Source of the DNA: Streptomyces odontomachi
GTDB lineage: Bacteria > Actinomycetota > Actinomycetes > Streptomycetales > Streptomycetaceae
NCBI RefSeq assembly: GCF_024435355.1
Contig: NZ_JAMJWG010000010.1
Location: forward strand, 124,001-188,000
Length of the DNA stretch: 64,000 bases
Direction: 5' to 3'
Position 1 is the stretch's first letter, and each line of letters begins with the position of its first letter. Under the pieces are notes generated by a model. It was given only the letters and a program-made list of their open reading frames with translations. It was not told where the DNA came from and searched no databases. A program made the translations under genes and the position numbers. Below are positions 59,570 to 64,000 of the stretch, piece by piece.

Positions 59570-61921
59570 TCAGTCGTCGACGGCGAATCCCAGCGTCGAC
59601 GGGCGGGCCTCGCGCCGCCGTGGCGAGAGTTCGAGCACCGCCCAGATGGTCTTGCCTCCCGGGTGGTAGCGGGTGCCCCACTGGTCGGCGATGTGCGCGA
59701 TGATGAACAGCCCGCGGCCGGTCTCGTCCACCGTACGGGCGTGTTTGACGCGCGGCGCGCTGGCGCCGGTGTCCCGGACCTCGCAGGTCAGGGACTGATC
59801 CAGGATCAGGCGCAGGCGCAGCGGTGGCTCGCCGTAGCGCACCGCGTTGCCGACGAGTTCGCTGACCACCAGCTCGGCCGTGAACGCGGTCTCCTCGTCA
59901 AGGCCCCACTCGGCCAGCTGGCGACGCGCCCCCTGCCGGGCCGCGGGCCCCGCCTCCGGACCCGCCGGCAGGTCCAGGTCCAGTACCTGCCCGGCGGGGA
60001 AGTCCGAGGTGCGTGCCAGCAGCATCAGGGCGTTGCCGCGACGGCTGTCGTCGGTGACCGCGTACGTCACGGTGTCGCACAGCTCCCGCAGCGGACGCAG
60101 GCCGTACCGTTCGAGGGTCCTGCGCAGTGCTCCGGTCTCCACGAGGAGGTCGGCGGCCAGGGCGGCGGTGCAGAACGCGAGGGTGCTGTCCGCGGGCACC
60201 GCGACGGTCGTCGCGGGGTACGGGGCGTCGTCACCGCCCCCCGCCAGCAAGGGCCCGGCCGGCGCGGAGAGGGTCCGCACGGAACCGTCGGGGAGGACGG
60301 CGACCGGCTCCGGGGAGCCGGCCCTGGCGATGGTGCACGTCAGCTCCACCGGGTCGTAGACCGCGACGATGCAGCCCGCGGTGACCGGCTCCCGGCGGAG
60401 CGGATCGGCCATGGGCAGCTCCGCCCGTTCGGCGGCCAGCCGGGTGGCGGTGTCGCTCAGCCGGGCCAGCAGCTCGTCCGGCTCCACGTCCAGGGCGGCA
60501 AGGGAGTGGATCACCGTACGGAGCTGCCCCATCGTGGTCGCCGCCTCGATGCCCTGGCCGCCGACGTCCCCGACGACCAGCGCCGTCCTGGCGCCCGGCA
60601 GGGCGATCACGTCGAACCAGGCGCCCGCGCCCTCGGTGCCCGGCAGATGGATGTGCACGGTCTCCAGCGCCGTCGTCCGGGACGGGGGCCGCTGCGGGAG
60701 CATCCGGCGCTGGACGGTGGCCGCGATGGTGCGCTCCCGGGTGTAGCGCCGGGCGTTGTCGACGCACAGCGCGGCGTGGGCGCAGATGTCCAGCGCGAGC
60801 CGGAGGTCGTGCTCGTCGAAGGCGTCGGCCGAGCCGTGCCGGTAGAAGCTGACCACGCCGAGCGCCTCGCCGCGCACGGCCAGCGGCGCCACGATCAGCG
60901 AATGGGCTTCGGAGGCGCGGATGGCCGAGGCCCGTGCGGGGTCGGCGTCCAGCCACGGGCTGTGCTCCTCGATGGGCACGAGCCGTGGCCGGAGGTCGAA
61001 CAGCACCTGCGAGAAGGGGGTGCCGGCCGGGAGCTGGCGCACGTCGCCGACGGGGTGGGCGGACGTCACCCCGCGAAAGGCCGCGCGCCGCAGGGGGACG
61101 TCCGGCGCGAGGGGCACCAACGGTGGCGCCTCGCCCCGCACCACGTCGTCCACCACCTCGACCACCACGATGCTCGCGAAGGCGGGCACCACGGCATCCA
61201 CCAGTTCCTGGCAGACCGCGACGACGTCCAGCCGCTGCCCGACCCGCTCGCGCACCGTGTCCAGCACGGCGAGACGGCCGCGGGTGGCCTCCCGCTCGGT
61301 GACGTCGACCGCCGACGCCACCAGGCCCAGCACCTCGCCCCGCGGGCCCTCCAGACGGAACAGGGAGGCGGAGTACACCGCCCGGCGGCGCCGGCCGTGG
61401 CGCACCTTCAGGGAGGCTCGCACCAGGTGGTCCATGGCCGGCTCCCCGGTCTGAAGGACACGGCGTGCGACGGCCTCCTGCACCTCGGGTTCGTCCAGCC
61501 GGTACGCGTCGGTGAACTTCCTACCGATCACGTCTGCGGCCGGCACGTCGCGCAGCGCCCGGGTCGCGATGTTCATCCGGACCACCCGCAGGTCCGGGTC
61601 GAGGATGTGCAGGCCGACCGGGGCCTGCCGGAACAGCGCCCCCAGGACGGCCGCGTCCCGGCTGCCCACCACCGTGGCCCGGGCCTGCACCTCCCACGTC
61701 ACGGCCGCACCCGCGACGACCGGCCGGATCGCCACCTGGGCCGATGCGAGGGACTCCGCCTGCTCCCGCCCGGCGTCGGTGTCCGGGTCCGGGATCAGGG
61801 TGGCGACGGGCCGGCCGACCGCCTCGTCGGCCGACCACCCGAAGAGTTCCTGTGCGGCGGGCTCCCACCGCGTCACCCGGCCGCTGTCGTCGAGGAGCAT
61901 GAGCGCCTCCGGGTCCGTCAT
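59570..61921 (-). CDS. PAS-GAF-SpoIIE phosphatase-HATPase stress regulator
   Basis: 783 residues from ATG 61921 (MTDPEALMLLDDSGRV). PAS 1 spans about 1-60; PAS 2 (FRQAPVGLHILDPDLRVV) about 85-200; GAF (LDTVRERVGQRLDVVAVCQE, then SLIVAPLAVRGEALGVVSFY) about 210-370. The RsbU/SpoIIE-type PP2C domain (AWFDVIALPGARTALVVGDV, GGQGIEAATTMGQLRT) covers about 385-620, and a RsbW-like anti-sigma HATPase (AELVVSELVGNAVRYG, GRGLFIIAHIADQWG) closes it. Typical streptomycete multi-domain sensor for sigma-B-like partner switching; acts in the cytoplasm on an unlinked anti-sigma-factor antagonist. The frame start at 62032 would add 37 Arg/Cys-rich residues and is less likely. Confidence 0.88.
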   Translation of the reverse strand: MTDPEALMLLDDSGRVTRWEPAAQELFGWSADEAVGRPVATLIPDPDTDAGREQAESLASAQVAIRPVVAGAAVTWEVQARATVVGSRDAAVLGALFRQAPVGLHILDPDLRVVRMNIATRALRDVPAADVIGRKFTDAYRLDEPEVQEAVARRVLQTGEPAMDHLVRASLKVRHGRRRRAVYSASLFRLEGPRGEVLGLVASAVDVTEREATRGRLAVLDTVRERVGQRLDVVAVCQELVDAVVPAFASIVVVEVVDDVVRGEAPPLVPLAPDVPLRRAAFRGVTSAHPVGDVRQLPAGTPFSQVLFDLRPRLVPIEEHSPWLDADPARASAIRASEAHSLIVAPLAVRGEALGVVSFYRHGSADAFDEHDLRLALDICAHAALCVDNARRYTRERTIAATVQRRMLPQRPPSRTTALETVHIHLPGTEGAGAWFDVIALPGARTALVVGDVGGQGIEAATTMGQLRTVIHSLAALDVEPDELLARLSDTATRLAAERAELPMADPLRREPVTAGCIVAVYDPVELTCTIARAGSPEPVAVLPDGSVRTLSAPAGPLLAGGGDDAPYPATTVAVPADSTLAFCTAALAADLLVETGALRRTLERYGLRPLRELCDTVTYAVTDDSRRGNALMLLARTSDFPAGQVLDLDLPAGPEAGPAARQGARRQLAEWGLDEETAFTAELVVSELVGNAVRYGEPPLRLRLILDQSLTCEVRDTGASAPRVKHARTVDETGRGLFIIAHIADQWGTRYHPGGKTIWAVLELSPRRREARPSTLGFAVDD

Positions 61922-62085
61922 GGCCTCACACCGCGGCCATCGCCTGGACGCGGTCCGGCGCCAGCGGGCGCAGCACGTCCCCACCGCGCGGCAGGGCACT
62001 GCCGATTCGTCGCATGGGGGCCTCCGGGGCACAGAACGCCGTGCGGACCTGACCCAGGGTATTCTGACTTACCCCTTATGTCCTG

Positions 62086-63375
62086 TTACATTCCGCTCGA
62101 TGACGCCTCTTGGGTGGCGAGGACCGTGTCGATGGCGGCGACGAGTTGCCGGATCTCGTCGTCGGTGGTGATGAACGGCGGGCTGATCTGGACGGTGTTC
62201 CCGCGCAGCGGGCGGCTGACGAAGCCGTGCTCGACGAGTTCGTCGGTGACCCTTTCGGCGCTGACGCCGTCGGTGAGCGCGACGCCGCCGAGGAGACCGG
62301 CCACCCGGGTCTCGACGACCGAGGCACGGGCCGTGAGGCCCTGGAGCTCGCCGGCCAGGAGCCGTTCCAGTTCGGCCACCCGGGGCAGCAGCTTGTCCTC
62401 GTCGAGGATGTCGAGGTTGCGCAGGGCGACGGCCGCCGCGGTGGCGTGGCCTGCGTAGGTGGCGCCGTGCCGGAAGGTCGGCGTGTCGGGGGCGTCCCGG
62501 TAGAAGGACTGCCAGATGTGCGGCGCGACCAGGACACCGCCGAGCGGGACGTACCCCGACGTGATGCCCTTGGCGAAGGTGATCAGGTCGGGCTGGAGTC
62601 CGTAGCGCTCGGTGGCGAACATGTGCCCGGTGCGACCGAAGCCGGTGATGACCTCGTCGACGATGAAGAGGATGTCGTTCTCGCGGCAGATCCGCTGGAG
62701 GCCCTCCAGGTAGCCGGGGGCGGGCGGGATGACACCGCCGGTGCCCTGGATCGGCTCGGCCACCAGGGCCGCGATGTTCCCGGCGCCGATCTCGTGCACG
62801 GTGCGCTCGACCGCGTCGATGTCGTACGTGGAGACCCGGGCGGTCTCCGGGACCAGGGACTCGGTGCCGTAGCCGTCCCGGTTGAAGTCGAGCCCGGTGA
62901 TGCTGGTGCCGTAGGCGTGCAGGCCGTGGTAGGCGAACTCGCGGCTGAGGATGACCGTCTTGCCGGTGCGGCCGGCGCGTTGCTGCCAGTGCCGGCGGGC
63001 GAGCTTGCAGGCGACGTCGATGGCGTCGCTGCCGCCGCTGTTCAGGATGACCTTGGGGTCGGAGACGGGGGAGAGCGCGGCCAGCCGCTCGGCGAGCTCG
63101 ACGGCCTGGTCGTTCAGGTAGCGGCCGAAGATGTGGTACGTCTCCAGGCGCCGCATCTGCTCGTAGGCGGCCTCGGCGAGTTCGGGCCGGCAGTGCCCGA
63201 CGTTGGCGTGCCACAGCCCTGCGGTGCCGTCGAAGAGACGGCGGCCGTCGCTGGTGAAGACGTAGCTCCCTTCGGCGCGTTCGACGGTCAGCTGTCGCCC
63301 CAGGACGGAGGGGAGATGGGCCTGGGCGCTCCACAGGGCGGGCCCGGACAGGACGGGGGCGTTCTCCTGGGTCAT
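62086..63375 (-). CDS. Class III PLP-dependent aminotransferase
   Basis: 429 residues. Omega-amino acid:pyruvate/aspartate-type family: GTAGLWHANVGHC at the N-terminus, NSGGSDAIDVACKLARRHWQ for phosphate binding, AYHGLHAYGTS, PIQGTGGVIPP, the PLP-contacting Asp in ILFIVDEVITGFGRTG, and the Schiff-base Lys in LITFAKGITSGYVPLGGV. It transfers an amino group from an omega-amino acid, polyamine or similar donor to a keto acid. ATG 63375. The amino acid permease gene lies 55 bp upstream on the same strand, so uptake and transamination of one substrate, such as GABA or beta-alanine, is plausible. Confidence 0.92.
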   Translation of the reverse strand: MTQENAPVLSGPALWSAQAHLPSVLGRQLTVERAEGSYVFTSDGRRLFDGTAGLWHANVGHCRPELAEAAYEQMRRLETYHIFGRYLNDQAVELAERLAALSPVSDPKVILNSGGSDAIDVACKLARRHWQQRAGRTGKTVILSREFAYHGLHAYGTSITGLDFNRDGYGTESLVPETARVSTYDIDAVERTVHEIGAGNIAALVAEPIQGTGGVIPPAPGYLEGLQRICRENDILFIVDEVITGFGRTGHMFATERYGLQPDLITFAKGITSGYVPLGGVLVAPHIWQSFYRDAPDTPTFRHGATYAGHATAAAVALRNLDILDEDKLLPRVAELERLLAGELQGLTARASVVETRVAGLLGGVALTDGVSAERVTDELVEHGFVSRPLRGNTVQISPPFITTDDEIRQLVAAIDTVLATQEASSSGM

Positions 63376-63430
63376 GTTGTCGATCTCCGTGGGGTGGTGC
63401 GGGGGCGGGACGGGGCAACGGGGTCGCGGG

Positions 63431-64000
63431 TCAGGCGCGCTGGCCGCTCCCCAGGCGCCGTACGAGCAGGTACGTGGCGAGGATGGCGGCCAGGCTCACC
63501 ACGCTGAGGTAGAGCTGCGAGCGGGCGTCGGGGACCAGGAGCATGGAGCTCACCACCACCAGGATGGCCGCCAGCGTGATCCAGCTCAGGTACGGGTAGC
63601 CCCACATGCGCAGGCGGAGCAGCTCCGGGGACTCGCGTTCCAGCCGGCTGCGCATGCGCAGCTGCGAGCCGGCGATGATCGCGTAGACGAACAGCCCGAC
63701 GGCGCCGGCGGAGTTGATGATGAAGTCGAAGATGGTGTCCGGGGCGACGTAGCTCATGGCGACGGCGACGTAGCCGACCGAGGTGCAGGCCAGGATGGCC
63801 TTCCACGGGACTCCCTTGCGGCTGCGGTCGGCGACCCAGCGGGGCGCCCAGTTGTTGCGCTGGAGAGCGAACAGCATGCGGGACGCGGTGTAGAGGCCGG
63901 AGTTGAGGACCGACAGCACGGCCGTGAGGACCACGACGTTGATGACGGTGGTCGCGGCGGGGATGCCCATCTTGCCGAAGGCCGCCGCGTAGGGGCTGGT
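63431..64000 (-). CDS. Amino acid permease, APC family (5' part beyond window)
   Basis: The C-terminal 189 residues are in the window; the frame continues past base 64000 (upstream residues read TSPYAAAFGK). Helices are clear: AATTVINVVVLTAVLSVLNS, the family motif GLYTASRMLFALQRNNWAPR, then IFDFIINSAGAVGLFVYAII and two C-terminal hydrophobic pairs. The long substrate-loop after RMLFALQ is typical of GABA/proline/lysine-type permeases. Together with the downstream aminotransferase it probably forms a catabolic operon. Confidence 0.9.
   Translation of the reverse strand, partial: TSPYAAAFGKMGIPAATTVINVVVLTAVLSVLNSGLYTASRMLFALQRNNWAPRWVADRSRKGVPWKAILACTSVGYVAVAMSYVAPDTIFDFIINSAGAVGLFVYAIIAGSQLRMRSRLERESPELLRLRMWGYPYLSWITLAAILVVVSSMLLVPDARSQLYLSVVSLAAILATYLLVRRLGSGQRA

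Overview
The window looks like a stretch of Streptomyces chromosome. GC is very high, many genes start with GTG, shadow open frames are long, and many genes sit in short translationally coupled operons with AnGGAGG-type ribosome binding sites. Hallmark genes agree: a csn-type chitosan-oligosaccharide operon, an MsiK-dependent type sugar transporter without its own ATPase, an SsbB-type protein without the acidic tip, a thioester-domain surface protein with an LAETG sortase signal, a CebR box, and a mycothiol-nitroreductase-like DsbA protein. From memory the gene order resembles the core region of S. coelicolor around pepN, csnR-K and ssbB; no database search was possible. No rRNA, tRNA, CRISPR array or phage genes were seen.

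Layout. 0.4-2.0 kb: amino acid permease. 2.2-14.8 kb: DsbA-like oxidoreductase, two aminopeptidase N paralogues 6.4 kb apart, an AbiEi/DUF559-like protein, a Tat-exported metallophosphoesterase, a Nudix hydrolase and aspartate-semialdehyde dehydrogenase. 15.3-17.7 kb: FAD monooxygenase divergent from a TetR regulator, with three CAAC-N4-GTTG sites between them. 17.9-21.1 kb: small membrane protein and 4-alpha-glucanotransferase, the latter coupled to an uncharacterised 122-residue protein. 21.5-27.1 kb: secreted GH84 glycosidase, HNH nuclease, MscS channel. 27.6-34.7 kb: csnR regulator and csnEFGHK (solute-binding lipoprotein, two permeases, GH4 enzyme, BadF-type kinase).

35.3-48.0 kb is the most interesting region. 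Seven co-directional genes encode a GlnX-like membrane protein, a GlnH-like amino-acid-binding protein, a coiled-coil protein, a PknG-type Ser/Thr kinase, a PP2C phosphatase, a VWA protein and a zinc-ribbon/collagen-like/FHA protein. Actinobacterial glnX-glnH-pknG amino-acid sensing is thereby joined to a phosphatase-VWA-FHA module that recalls the TerY-P triad. Kinase, phosphatase and FHA protein all carry zinc ribbons. The FHA gene ends in a CTAG occupied by a 159-bp IS5-like miniature element, followed by a perfect 40-bp palindrome.

48.2-64 kb: methyltransferase, truncated haemoglobin, a hypothetical/thioesterase pair, EttA, thioester-domain surface protein, SsbB, a secreted HExxH protease, an SDR, a GH10 xylanase with CBM3 under a CebR operator, a PAS-GAF-SpoIIE-HATPase regulator, a class III aminotransferase and the 3' part of a second amino acid permease.

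A recurring intergenic element, core CGCGGGGAACTGCGCG, occurs about twelve times in six gene-free gaps, mostly as inverted pairs. Other repeats include a degenerate roughly 70-bp array (6117-6790), exactly sixteen copies of an 8-mer (17655-17782), and an in-frame repeat-like insertion in the first pepN.
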